Shown one piece after another: positions 35,242 through 43,023 of a stretch of 64,000 nucleotides of DNA. How positions within the stretch are numbered: position 1 is the first letter of the stretch; every line of letters begins with the position of its first letter. This DNA is from Candidatus Woesearchaeota archaeon (lineage in GTDB: Archaea > Nanobdellota > Nanobdellia > Woesearchaeales > GW2011-AR9), in NCBI GenBank assembly GCA_945861715.1, contig CAMAVK010000002.1, positions 260,440 to 324,439 on the forward strand. The letters are read 5' to 3'. Under the pieces are notes generated by a model. It had not been told where the DNA came from. It was given only the letters and a program-made list of their open reading frames with translations, and made no database searches. The position numbers and the translations under genes are program-made.

Positions 35242-36060
35242 ATGAAATCTTTGCGGTATGTTGATGTTCATTGTCATGTTAATTCAAAGTTGTTTAAAAA
35301 TGATTTTGAAGAAACATTGATGCGTGCGCAAGCTGTGGGTGTAAAGTCTATTGTGTTATCTGGGGTTAATCCAGAAGCAAATCGTGAAGTTTTGAAGTTG
35401 TGTTCTCAGTATCCTATGTTGAAGGCGTCTCTTGGTATTTATCCTATTGATGCTATTGGTTTGCCATGTGATGGGACGGGTCTTCCTCGACATGATGGAC
35501 CAATTGATTTGGATTCCGAATTTGCGTTTATTCGTGCAAATCTAGATCATGTTGTGTCTGTAGGTGAAGTGGGGATGGATTTTCATTGGTCTAAGAAGGA
35601 GGAGGAACATGTTTTACAAGAGGATAATTTTCGACGAATTATTCGCTTTGCTATATCAATTCAAAAACCTCTTGTGATTCATTCTCGTGCAGCGGAGAAA
35701 GAATGTATTCGTGTTTTAAGTGAGGAAATTAAGAATAAAGAAATATTTGTGGTTAATCATTGTTTTTCTGGTGGTAAAAAGGTGATTATTGAAGCAGCGG
35801 GGCTAGGTCATTTTTTTTCTATTCCTGCAAATATTGTGAAAAGTGAGCAATTTCAAATGCTTGTTGGTATGGTTGATTTAAATCAATTGCTTACAGAGAC
35901 TGATTCGCCATGGTTGGGACCTGTACCTGGCGAGCGTAATGAACCTGCCAATGTTGTTGAAAGTGTTCGCATGATTGCGCAGATAAAGGGAATTTCAATT
36001 GAGGCGTGTGCACAAGCTATTTGGAACAATTACATTCGAGTGTTTGGTAAGGATGCGTAG
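35242..36060 (+). CDS. tatD: TatD-family metal-dependent hydrolase/DNase
   Basis: This 272-aa TIM-barrel protein has the TatD metal-binding motifs: VDVHCHVN (HxH), VSVGEVGMDFHW (Glu), VIHSRAAEKE (His), VNHCFSGG (His) and LLTETDSPWLGPVPG (Asp). The motif TDSPWL...RNEPANV is typical of TatD enzymes, which are 3'-5' exonucleases or deacylases (D-Tyr-tRNA deacylase activity is reported for some). Length is normal. It is followed by the sigma-like gene on the same strand with a 118-bp gap. Confidence 0.9.
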   Translation: MKSLRYVDVHCHVNSKLFKNDFEETLMRAQAVGVKSIVLSGVNPEANREVLKLCSQYPMLKASLGIYPIDAIGLPCDGTGLPRHDGPIDLDSEFAFIRANLDHVVSVGEVGMDFHWSKKEEEHVLQEDNFRRIIRFAISIQKPLVIHSRAAEKECIRVLSEEIKNKEIFVVNHCFSGGKKVIIEAAGLGHFFSIPANIVKSEQFQMLVGMVDLNQLLTETDSPWLGPVPGERNEPANVVESVRMIAQIKGISIEACAQAIWNNYIRVFGKDA

Positions 36061-36178
36061 TTGTGTAGTTTAGTTGCAATCGTTTTTTGTTGTATGTTTT
36101 GCAAATTATTATTGGAACTAATTATTCATTTTTGTTGGTTGTAATCGGGTTGATTGATAGGTGGGGGATTATGCTTTT

Positions 36179-36895
36179 ATGGCTGATAATTATCAAGAAT
36201 TAATTCGGGAGCATGTTCGTTTACCATATTCTGTTGCATGGACTCTTGCACGAAAATATCCTGCTTCTGTTGATGTTGAGGACATGCGAAGTGCAGGCAT
36301 TATTGGTTTGATTGAAGCGGCAATGAAATATGATACGGGTCGGGGTATTGATTTCCGACCGTTTGCTATATTTCGAATTCGGGGTTCTATTCTCGATGAA
36401 TTGCGATCACTTAGTTTTATTCCTCGTACTGTTCTTGATCGTAGGAAATCAGCTAAGGTGATGAGAGAAAAATTAGGTCGCGATGCTGTGCTTTCAGGTA
36501 GGTCAATTTATGATGTTACAGATTTTGATGTTGCAGAGGCTCTTGGAGTTGAAATTGGAAAGGGAAATTATCTGGATTATTTTGCAGAAGCAACGATTTT
36601 TAGTTTAGACCACGGTGTGGATTTTGAGGAGGGAACTTTTGAATCTAATCTAGAGGATGCAAGCCAGATTTATTTTGGGACACTTGAAGGAACTCGTAGG
36701 CCTATTGAGGATTACTTGTATGTATCATATGTTTTTGATTGTATTGATCACCTTCCAAGGCGGGATCGACAATGTTTCTATGATTATTATTTGCGCGACC
36801 TTGAGATGAAAGATATTGGTACTTCATTAGGGATTTCTGAGAGTCGGGTGAGTCAGATTCTATCTCGAAGTTTAACAGGGATTTTACAGAAGTGA
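36179..36895 (+). CDS. Bacterial-type sigma factor, sigma-28/FliA-like
   Basis: This 238-aa protein has sigma-70 family organisation. Region 2 (about residues 8-85) contains VEDMRSAGIIGLIEAAMKYD, RGIDFRPFAIFRIRGSILDE and LRSLSFIPRTV, the FliA/WhiG signature with core-binding and -10 recognition helices. A region-3-like helix has FDVAEALGVE. Region 4 (about 190-238) has LPRRDRQCF, LEMKDIGTSLGISESRVSQILSR, a complete -35-type helix-turn-helix. I chose ATG 36179 because GGTGGGGG lies about 10 nt upstream; GTG 36161 is an alternative. Archaea use TBP/TFB, so a sigma factor is unexpected. It may be a repurposed DNA-binding regulator or a recent transfer; the region shows no obvious assembly break. 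Confidence 0.85.
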   Translation: MADNYQELIREHVRLPYSVAWTLARKYPASVDVEDMRSAGIIGLIEAAMKYDTGRGIDFRPFAIFRIRGSILDELRSLSFIPRTVLDRRKSAKVMREKLGRDAVLSGRSIYDVTDFDVAEALGVEIGKGNYLDYFAEATIFSLDHGVDFEEGTFESNLEDASQIYFGTLEGTRRPIEDYLYVSYVFDCIDHLPRRDRQCFYDYYLRDLEMKDIGTSLGISESRVSQILSRSLTGILQK

Positions 36896-36940
36896 TGATA
36901 GTAGTTTATTTTAAGATTTGTTTTAGATGATTTATTTAAT

Positions 36941-37126
36941 TTATTTTTTGGATGGTATTTTGTCTGCTACAAAGAATATGCCAATATACTGACAATCTGC
37001 GCATTCCAACACATTGTTAATCATTGGGGGCAGGTTTATCATGCTATCCCCAATCATTGTGGAATTGGGAAATTTCCAATTCAAACTTTTGCATTTTGGG
37101 CAAATGTGGAGCTCTGTTTTTTGCAT
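36941..37126 (-). CDS. Small zinc-ribbon protein
   Basis: This 61-aa protein carries two knuckles, ICPKCKS and ECADCQY, spaced about 30 residues apart, which would form one zinc ribbon. Small proteins of this kind are common in archaea; none is specifically recognised. It lies between the sigma-like and HD genes on the minus strand. Confidence 0.7.
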   Translation of the reverse strand: MQKTELHICPKCKSLNWKFPNSTMIGDSMINLPPMINNVLECADCQYIGIFFVADKIPSKK

Positions 37127-37156
37127 TGTTTTTGGTTATCCTTCTTTTTGGTAGGG

Positions 37157-38356
37157 TTATTTTTGTTTTAATCTCCTTTTTTTTGTTAAATCTGTATGTG
37201 TAAATTTTGCAATAAAGTAGTTTTCATCATACAGTAAATGTGCAATTACCTCTTTTAGGGAGTAGGCATCTTTGTAGTCAATAATTGCTTTAATCTGGTC
37301 CGAGGTGTATGTTTCTTGCTTAAAGAAATTGGTCACAAATGTATTCTCTTCCTTTTTTCGGTTTTCAAATATTTCCCATTCGTGGTGAAGTCTAGCATCC
37401 CATTTTCGAACAATTCCTTGATACAGTCTTGTGAGGTGAGGGTCTTTTTTATTTACTTCAGTAACTGCCCATAAGCCGCTCTCTTCTAGCGCGTATTTTT
37501 TGAAAGCAAGTTGTAACATGGGTACAATTTGCATGATGCCTTTGGATTGGGTAAGATGTAGTAGGGTTAAAAATGCGACATATGTTGATTTAGAACATTT
37601 GTTGAAGAGTCGTTCAATATGTTCGATTTCTTGTGTATCTTCTTTGATTACTTTTTTTGCTCTTTTTAGTTTTCTTTTGTTTTCTTGGAGATATTTTTTG
37701 GTATTATTTAAGATAAACAAATTTTTGAAACATTGGAACAATCTTGCTTCTTCGTTGTATCCTTCTATACACAGAATATTGTGCGTTCGATCTGCTAGTT
37801 TTACTTGGATGGCAATTCTTTTGCTTTGTTCGTCTTTGGAATCAAAAATTCCTGAAATTGAGGCGTAGTAATAGTCGCGTTTGTGCCTGGTAAGAAGTCG
37901 GATTGAGCTGATTATGAGGTTCGTTTCTTTTGTATTTAGCTGATACTTCTTGGTTAGGTATTGTATTTCTGTTTTTAATTTTTGGATGCATTGCTCCTCA
38001 TATTCATCTAGAAGTATAATCCCTTCTTCTTTTTCTTCAATTCCACTTTCTTTTTTATACAAATCTACTTGTTCTTCAATGTAATCATGTAACAAACCAA
38101 CACAGATGATTATGGGGCTTTGTATACCTGATTTTTTAAGAAAATTGATAATGTTTATTGGGTGAATAAATGGGTGTTCCCCGTTTTTTCTTTTTGGTAA
38201 TGATTGATAGAGATGTTCTGTTTTATGGTACATTTCTTTCATCAATTCAAAATAGGGATTGTCCTTAGAAATGATGTTTTCAGGGTTGAGAATTTTTTTT
38301 GTAGGTTGCCATAATTCTAAGATTTCGTATGCTTCTTGGGTACTTTTTTTGATCAT
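37157..38356 (-). CDS. HD-domain protein resembling the RelA/SpoT hydrolase domain
   Basis: This 399-aa protein has a SpoT/MESH1-like HD domain. RKNGEHPFIHPINI corresponds to the (R)KSG-PYI-HP motif, VGLLHDYIEEQ supplies the HD pair, and QVKLADRTHNIL matches the KLADR.HN motif. This domain hydrolyses (p)ppGpp in bacteria. The synthetase and TGS/ACT domains are absent; the C-terminal half (about 200-399) is helical and lysine-rich with no recognised domain. It may hydrolyse ppGpp or another nucleotide. A TATA-like TTTAAAA about 25-30 bp upstream supports a leaderless ATG at 38356. Confidence 0.75.
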   Translation of the reverse strand: MIKKSTQEAYEILELWQPTKKILNPENIISKDNPYFELMKEMYHKTEHLYQSLPKRKNGEHPFIHPINIINFLKKSGIQSPIIICVGLLHDYIEEQVDLYKKESGIEEKEEGIILLDEYEEQCIQKLKTEIQYLTKKYQLNTKETNLIISSIRLLTRHKRDYYYASISGIFDSKDEQSKRIAIQVKLADRTHNILCIEGYNEEARLFQCFKNLFILNNTKKYLQENKRKLKRAKKVIKEDTQEIEHIERLFNKCSKSTYVAFLTLLHLTQSKGIMQIVPMLQLAFKKYALEESGLWAVTEVNKKDPHLTRLYQGIVRKWDARLHHEWEIFENRKKEENTFVTNFFKQETYTSDQIKAIIDYKDAYSLKEVIAHLLYDENYFIAKFTHTDLTKKRRLKQK

Positions 38357-38457
38357 GAGGTGATATATTTCTTTTGGTTTTTTAAATTGTACTTTTTTCT
38401 ATTTTTTTCTTAAATGCTGTTTTGGTCTTTTTGATAAATCATATTATTTGGATAAGG

Positions 38458-39450
38458 TCATCTAATATTGTCTAGAATTGAGTGACTGTCTTGTGTGGTG
38501 AGAAGGGTTGTTATGATTTTCGCATCTTTGTGGCTTAGAAATTTAGTTGTGAGAATTCTTTTTTCTTCATTTGTGATTCTAGCTAGTTGGTCGATTTTAA
38601 TTAGTCCGTAGGGATAGCCTGGGAATGTTGCATCATTACTTACAACTGACAGTTTGCAGATGTGTTCTATTGCTCCTTCTGCTCTGAATATATGGTTGCT
38701 TTTTTCGTGCAATTTTGTGAAATGCAGTGTTGGTGTTATGGAGTATGTCCAGGGTTGTGTTGGTCCATGCTTTTTAAGGAATACGTTGATGGATTCGTTT
38801 GTGGTGGTTAAGAGGGTAGATGATTTGGCGATGGAGCATGTGGTTGCTGAGAGTCTTTTAATATATTCTAATTCAAATGGGTAGGAGGGTGTTAAGGTTC
38901 CATCGAGCACGAATATATTTGATTGTTCTGTATAGGTTGATTGAAGATCAATGGTTAGTTGGAGTTCTGCGAGTCGTCTTGCGAGATCTATTATTTTTGT
39001 TGGAGGTGCTTGTGATATTCCTTGTTTAATTGATTCGTCAGTGGTTTTTAGTTGAAGGTGAGAAACGTTTAGTGGTGGGCTTGACTTAGATAGGGTGTTT
39101 TTGTGTTCAAAAATGTGGTTTTCAAAGAGAAATTCATTTTGGATATATTTTGGAAGAGTTAAAAGAAAAAACTCTCGAACTTGAAATGTTTGTGTGGATG
39201 TTGGTGTGGATTGTGTATATGCTGCGATGCGGATGAAACTTAATGAAAATGTTGCGCCGCTTGCGAGTATGGCAGAACCTCCATCGATGTAGGTTATTGT
39301 GTTTGCATTGGACTCGGTTGTATTTTGAATAAGAGAAAATTTATGTGAGTCAAATAGATAGAAGGTGTTATTTATTTGAAGTTGTACGGGTTTTTTTGAG
39401 TTTTCAAGTTGTTCTTGGTTGTTTAGAATGTGATGAATTTTGCTGAACAT
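38458..39450 (-). CDS. NurA-domain protein
   Basis: This protein of about 330 aa has two NurA-like acidic motifs: TYIDGGSAIL (near residue 60) and IFVLDGTLTPSY (about 190), each with Asp-Gly in a beta strand. Downstream are conserved segments such as FLKKHGP and HEKSNHIFRAEGA. NurA is a 5'-3' nuclease acting with HerA in archaeal recombination. HerA is not nearby, and in DPANN these proteins are often stand-alone. I start it at MFSKIHHIL (39450), because the longer frame from 39609 runs through the tRNA-Thr gene on the same strand. Confidence 0.72.
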   Translation of the reverse strand: MFSKIHHILNNQEQLENSKKPVQLQINNTFYLFDSHKFSLIQNTTESNANTITYIDGGSAILASGATFSLSFIRIAAYTQSTPTSTQTFQVREFFLLTLPKYIQNEFLFENHIFEHKNTLSKSSPPLNVSHLQLKTTDESIKQGISQAPPTKIIDLARRLAELQLTIDLQSTYTEQSNIFVLDGTLTPSYPFELEYIKRLSATTCSIAKSSTLLTTTNESINVFLKKHGPTQPWTYSITPTLHFTKLHEKSNHIFRAEGAIEHICKLSVVSNDATFPGYPYGLIKIDQLARITNEEKRILTTKFLSHKDAKIITTLLTTQDSHSILDNIR

Positions 39451-39501
39451 GGGGTTTTGGATATTTTGAGGTTTTGTGGTAAGTTGTAAAAAAGAAAAAT
39501 A

Positions 39502-39633
39502 AGCCCCTGACGAGACATTCGCACTGTCGTTCGATTTAATTCGGGCGACAATATTTGAACTCGTGACCTTGTCCTGTTTGTTGCACTTGTTTTTGCATAC
39601 CAAGGACACGCTCTACCACTAAGCCACAGGGGC
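39502..39633 (-). tRNA. tRNA-Thr (anticodon GGU) with two introns
   Basis: Acceptor GCCCCTG/CAGGGGC with discriminator T fits archaeal tRNA-Thr. The D-arm is GCTT/GAGC. The anticodon stem is TGTCC/GGACA with loop TTGGTA-A and anticodon GGT at 39599-39601. A 22-nt intron (39576-39597) lies at 37/38. The T-stem is ACGAG/CTCGT. Its loop TTCAAA|T is interrupted by a 38-nt intron (39516-39553) at 59/60, closely related to those of tRNA-Leu(UAA) and tRNA-Lys. A TATA box (about 39656-39666) lies upstream. Confidence 0.88.
39516..39553 (-). other. T-loop intron of tRNA-Thr (59/60)
   Basis: This 38-nt insert begins TATTGTCGCCCGA and ends with GAATG before T60. TGTCG/CGACA forms the intron helix. GAA can pair with TTC of the T-loop, leaving 3-nt bulges (AAT and TGT), consistent with cleavage by the archaeal splicing endonuclease after the second base of each. 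Confidence 0.75.
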
Positions 39634-39745
39634 ATAAGATGGTTTGGTTCTGTTGGTATTTAAAAAGTTTTGTATGTGGTATGCTTCTGATTTATTGTTT
39701 ATTTGGTTTGGGAGTTTTTTTAAAGAGGTTTTTCTTTTTGATGGT

Positions 39746-40273
39746 ATGGATGATTTGTGGTTGAATTGGATGAAAGATGCTCTTTTAAGTGAAGGAGTAA
39801 TTGTTGAAAAGGATAGTCTTCAGATTAAGTTAGATTCCTCATCGTTTTTTAGGATTGATGAGAAATTGTCATATTCTGCGGCAGCGGTGTATTTGGGCAA
39901 GTCAGTGAGTGCAACTCGAGGTTATGTTCATCGATATGGACTTCATTCTAAAGGTGGTGTTAGTGCAGCTCATGTTCTTAAACTAACACGATTACCAAAA
40001 GTTCAGTCTACTATTGCCTCGTTTGATTTGAGTGAGATAGTGACTCTTTTTGGTGTTCCACGGGAGCATCAGAAGGATTTATGGCAAAATGGTTTGATGA
40101 GATATGATACTTGTTGGTATAGCGCAGTTGATGTTGCGAGGCATCGTGGTTCTCAGTTGAAGAATTATTTTGAGGTGTTTGATGCAACCTTAGATTTTAT
40201 GGTTCGTGATCATAGTAGATGTTCCATTTCAATTGAAGATCTTGATGCCTTGGCTCGTATTTTAGGTACTTGA
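39746..40273 (+). CDS. Protein with two HTH-like modules, function unknown
   Basis: I do not recognise a named family. From MDDLWLNWMKD (39746) the product is about 175 aa. It contains two similar modules of about 65 residues: SYSAAAVYLGKSVSATRGYV followed by HRYGLHSKGG, and LSEIVTLFGVPREHQKDLW followed by WYSAVDVARHR. Each looks like a winged/excisionase-type helix-turn-helix. The open frame extends back to 39644, but that part overlaps the divergent tRNA-Thr promoter and is Phe/Trp-rich without homology, so it is probably not translated. A DNA-binding role is inferred. Confidence 0.5.
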   Translation: MDDLWLNWMKDALLSEGVIVEKDSLQIKLDSSSFFRIDEKLSYSAAAVYLGKSVSATRGYVHRYGLHSKGGVSAAHVLKLTRLPKVQSTIASFDLSEIVTLFGVPREHQKDLWQNGLMRYDTCWYSAVDVARHRGSQLKNYFEVFDATLDFMVRDHSRCSISIEDLDALARILGT

Positions 40274-40326
40274 GCCTTTTTGGTTTTTTATATATAATTG
40301 TGATAGAAAAAGTGCCGGGGAGGAGA

Positions 40327-40365
40327 CATTCTCATTGTCGTTCGACAAGTTGTCGGGCGATAATA
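40327..40365 (-). other. T-loop intron of tRNA-Leu(UAA) (59/60)
   Basis: This 39-nt insert begins TATTATCGCCCGA and ends TGAGAATG. It differs from the tRNA-Thr insert mainly in the apical loop. The same ATCG/CGA(C)A helix and the same exon-intron bulges can form. Confidence 0.75.
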
Positions 40366-40397
40366 TTTGAACTCCTGAACCCACTAAGAGACAGGAT

Positions 40398-40426
40398 TGC
40401 TTATACCCACATAATATGGGCGGTCT
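40398..40426 (-). other. Anticodon-loop intron of tRNA-Leu(UAA) (37/38)
   Basis: This 29-nt intron lies between G37 and A38. It contains the hairpin CCCATATTATGTGGG. Confidence 0.75.
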
Positions 40427-40441
40427 CTTAAGTCCTGCACA

Positions 40442-40477
40442 TATAGTCTAGAATCTCACGTTTTGGTTGAGTTTCTA
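40442..40477 (-). other. D-arm intron of tRNA-Leu(UAA)
   Basis: This 36-nt insert separates the D-loop (ending CAAA) from the 3' D-stem TGT. AGAA-ACTCA pairs with TGAGATTCT with one mismatch, giving an internal hairpin. The exact boundary (near 22/23) could shift by a few bases. Confidence 0.6.
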
Positions 40478-40534
40478 TTTGACCAGGCTTTGTTACCCCG
40501 GCAAGTATGCAGTGAGTAGGATTTCCTGCTCGTA

Positions 40535-40544
40535 GTATATAAAA
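40535..40544 (-). promoter_or_regulatory. TATA box of tRNA-Leu(UAA)
   Basis: TTTTATATAC on the minus strand lies 33-42 bp before the mature 5' end, giving a 5' leader of roughly 15 nt. Confidence 0.65.
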
Positions 40545-40646
40545 TTAACTTTTGAATTGGTGAAAAACCAAACCGATGAGGTGAAAAACCTAAAAGAAGA
40601 ATAAAATTAGTAGGTTTAGCGCTCTTGTTTTTAATTGGTTACAAGT

Positions 40647-41600
40647 TTAGGGTAGAGTATACACCACTCGACCAAGGTTGTGTATCGAGCTTACCATGCG
40701 ATTTAGTCGTGTGGTAACTTTTGCGAGTCCATCAACTTTCATGATGTCTTTTTCAAGTTTTTCAATATCTAGATCTATACTTTGTTTTTCGTCGCTTAAT
40801 TTTAACGCAAGTGTGGTATCTTGGTTATAATATGCTTTAAGGGTTTCGAGGTATAGGTTGTTTAATTTGTTAAATATGTTTTCGACTTCTTTTCTTTTTT
40901 CCGCTGTGAGTTTTAAGGCTCTTGCAAATCTTGCGGTACGTCTCACTTCGTCAGCTATTGCTTCGATGTGGAATCCAGCAAATTTCATACGTAATAGGTC
41001 AATTGCTTTTAGGTGAAAGTTTTTAATTGCTTTAGATGGATTATCGAGATTGTATAACACTGAACGGTAAAGAAGAAAGTATAATCTATTTACGTCTCTA
41101 TCTCGATCATTCATGTTTTCATAATTGTCCTCTTGAAATATAGTCGTTAAGTCTTTTAACATGATTCGTGTTACGACATCCATTTTCCGGATTAATTCAG
41201 TAATTGATACTTTATCCATGTTAAGAAAATCTTTTGCAACCATGGAATCTGAGGTTTGTTCCATAATTTCAAGTGCAATCATGTTTTGAATGATATTTTG
41301 GAGATCGCGAATTTTGGTTTTAAGTTCGTTTCCTTTAAGTACGATTTTTCGATGGTTTAGAATGTAGGCGGAAACAACTTCTCTTGCTATGTATACGACA
41401 CTTTTTTTGTCAACAATGATGGTTATTTCTTTTTCTATTTCATCTTTGTCCATTTCTTTTTTCGATAGAACAAGATTGGTATCAGCTTCGGTAACGCATA
41501 CTACATCACCTTTTACAAGTTTGTTTTGAACGACCCATGTTTTTGGAATGGAAATAACAAAACTGTTTTTTCCAAATGAGATTAATTTTCTGTATTCCAT
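40647..41600 (-). CDS. PhoU-domain regulator with N-terminal AbrB/SpoVT domain
   Basis: This 317-aa protein opens with a swapped-hairpin AbrB/SpoVT DNA-binding domain (MEYRKLISFGKNSFVISIPK, about residues 1-48), followed by two PhoU-like helical repeats (about 85-310) including GFHIEAIADEVRRTARFARAL. Archaeal proteins with this fusion are annotated as phosphate-uptake regulators. No pst transporter gene is in the window, so the target is unknown. GGAGG lies a few nt before the ATG, and a TATA box (TTTATATAAG, near 41657-41668) lies upstream. Confidence 0.85.
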   Translation of the reverse strand: MEYRKLISFGKNSFVISIPKTWVVQNKLVKGDVVCVTEADTNLVLSKKEMDKDEIEKEITIIVDKKSVVYIAREVVSAYILNHRKIVLKGNELKTKIRDLQNIIQNMIALEIMEQTSDSMVAKDFLNMDKVSITELIRKMDVVTRIMLKDLTTIFQEDNYENMNDRDRDVNRLYFLLYRSVLYNLDNPSKAIKNFHLKAIDLLRMKFAGFHIEAIADEVRRTARFARALKLTAEKRKEVENIFNKLNNLYLETLKAYYNQDTTLALKLSDEKQSIDLDIEKLEKDIMKVDGLAKVTTRLNRMVSSIHNLGRVVYTLP

Positions 41601-41796
41601 ATATGTGCCTCCTTATACCCAGATATTAAGTATAATCCAACTATACATTTATGTAATCTTATATAAATATGGTGGTGTAATTTAGTATTATTCAAAATAT
41701 TGATTAGAAGCTTTGATTTGTTATGGTTTGTTTGTTTGTTTGTTTGTTTCGTTAAATCTATATATTCAAAGCTTTTTCTTTAGTATAGTATTCTGA

Positions 41797-42579
41797 ATGA
41801 TATCACTAAGGAACATATATCGGGGACGTTTTAGGTTTCTTTTACTTCACGTTTTAGCGCACATGATTTTGTTCGGTCTTGCTTTATTTATTGTGATATG
41901 GTTTGTTAATCAAGCCATGAGTATATTATCATCGGACAATCTGGGCGGGGCACAAGATCTTGTTGTTCATGTAGGTACGGTTTCTGTTCTTGGTTTTGTG
42001 GTTTTATTGTTGTTTGGTGATAGTGCACTAGTTACCATTATGCGTTGGAAGCTTTTGAGTGTGAAATATGCGAATAAAATAGATCATAGCTCTGATTACT
42101 CTAAGAATAGTCATTATTCTGATAAGAATAAGAGTTATTTGAATTCTGATAAAAATATGAGGTATTTGAAGTTATATCTATTTCAAATAATATATGTTGC
42201 GGTGGTGTTGGTATTATTTGTAGGGATATTTTGGTTTTTTGGCTGGTCAAACTCAAATTGGATGTCACTTGAAGCAGATGCTGATTCTTCAATATTGTTT
42301 GTGCCCATTATGTTCTGGTTGATACTGTTATTTCTGATGTTGTGGCTGAGTGTGGGTTTTGATGTTCAACGAATTCGCAAGGTTAGATTTTGGGTTGTTT
42401 ATTTGGTGTCTTTTTTGCTTGTAGGTGCTGTTTTAACTTCGTTGGTTTATCTCCACTTGTTTTTGTTTGATATGGGTTTTGTGTTGTTATCTCTTGGAGT
42501 TGTGCTGTTTGGTATTATTTGGTTTGTTTTGGTTCGCTGGGGTTATTTGTATTTGTCTTATCATGGTGAAGATAAATGA
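41797..42579 (+). CDS. Polytopic membrane protein of unknown function
   Basis: This 260-aa protein has about six predicted transmembrane helices, near residues 13-40, 58-80, 125-150, 165-190, 200-222 and 228-250. A polar loop rich in Asn/Ser/Lys/Tyr (about 90-122) looks lengthened by short repeats (SDKN). No family motif is recognised. Its last codon overlaps the start of the PIN gene (ATGA), so the two are probably co-translated. Confidence 0.6.
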   Translation: MISLRNIYRGRFRFLLLHVLAHMILFGLALFIVIWFVNQAMSILSSDNLGGAQDLVVHVGTVSVLGFVVLLLFGDSALVTIMRWKLLSVKYANKIDHSSDYSKNSHYSDKNKSYLNSDKNMRYLKLYLFQIIYVAVVLVLFVGIFWFFGWSNSNWMSLEADADSSILFVPIMFWLILLFLMLWLSVGFDVQRIRKVRFWVVYLVSFLLVGAVLTSLVYLHLFLFDMGFVLLSLGVVLFGIIWFVLVRWGYLYLSYHGEDK

Positions 42580-42962
42580 TATCTGGGGTCAAACGCATTA
42601 TAGTAGATACGAATGCGTTAATGGCAATTACAGAGTTAGGAATTGATGTATTTGGTGTTATTGCGTCTGAGTGTTTGTTTGCACATAAAGTGTATGTTTT
42701 ATCAGGTACGATTGGTGAGTTGGAGAAGATACGTGATACGCAATCTGGAGCTTTTAAGACCGGTGCTAAAGTGGCTTTGCAGGTTCTTGCGAAGTCTGGT
42801 GTTACGGTTATTCCATCATTAGAGGATAATGTGGATAATGAGTTGGTTATCTGTTCACAAAAAGGAGATATGGTATTAACGCAAGATCGTGAATTGAAGA
42901 AAAGATTGGTAAAACCTTATCTCACCATTCGTCAGAGAAAAAGGTTGTTGGTTGTTGATTAA
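42576..42962 (+). CDS. PIN-domain ribonuclease, Fcf1/VapC9-like
   Basis: This 128-aa protein has acidic residues of a PIN nuclease: RIIVDTNALM (Asp near residue 11), TIGELEKIRD (Glu), DNELVIC and MVLTQDRELKKRL (Asp near 105). The compact archaeal form resembles Fcf1/Utp24-like proteins, which act in rRNA processing. The motif LTQDRELKKRL and the basic C-terminus RQRKRLLVV match that subgroup. No VapB antitoxin gene is adjacent; the upstream coupled gene is a membrane protein, so a toxin-antitoxin role is not favoured. Confidence 0.82.
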   Translation: MISGVKRIIVDTNALMAITELGIDVFGVIASECLFAHKVYVLSGTIGELEKIRDTQSGAFKTGAKVALQVLAKSGVTVIPSLEDNVDNELVICSQKGDMVLTQDRELKKRLVKPYLTIRQRKRLLVVD

Positions 42963-43023
42963 AAATTTATTTGTGGTGTTTGTTAGTTATGTCAAGTTTG
43001 TTTCTACTTATGTCTGATCTTGA

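Larger units (their letters stand above)
40313..40502 (-). tRNA. tRNA-Leu (anticodon UAA) with three introns
   Basis: Acceptor GCCGGGG/CCCCGGC is followed by discriminator A. The short D-stem is ACA/TGT, with a GCCTGGTCAAA loop interrupted by a 36-nt insert (40442-40477). The anticodon stem is CAGGA/TCCTG with loop CTTAAG-A and anticodon TAA at 40428-40430; a 29-nt intron (40398-40426) lies at 37/38. The 15-nt variable arm shares CTTAGTG with tRNA-Leu(UAG). The T-stem is AGGAG/CTCCT, and its loop is split by a 39-nt intron (40327-40365). With introns removed the molecule is a normal class II leucine tRNA of about 86 nt. Confidence 0.85.

Noticed and set aside
41725-41748. TTTG tandem repeats as a CRISPR or origin element
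   Set aside because: Only about five 4-bp units in an AT-rich promoter region; no spacers or conserved repeat structure.
42576-42962. VapBC toxin-antitoxin pair
   Set aside because: The PIN protein is of the Fcf1-like type and its coupled upstream neighbour is a polytopic membrane protein, not an antitoxin.
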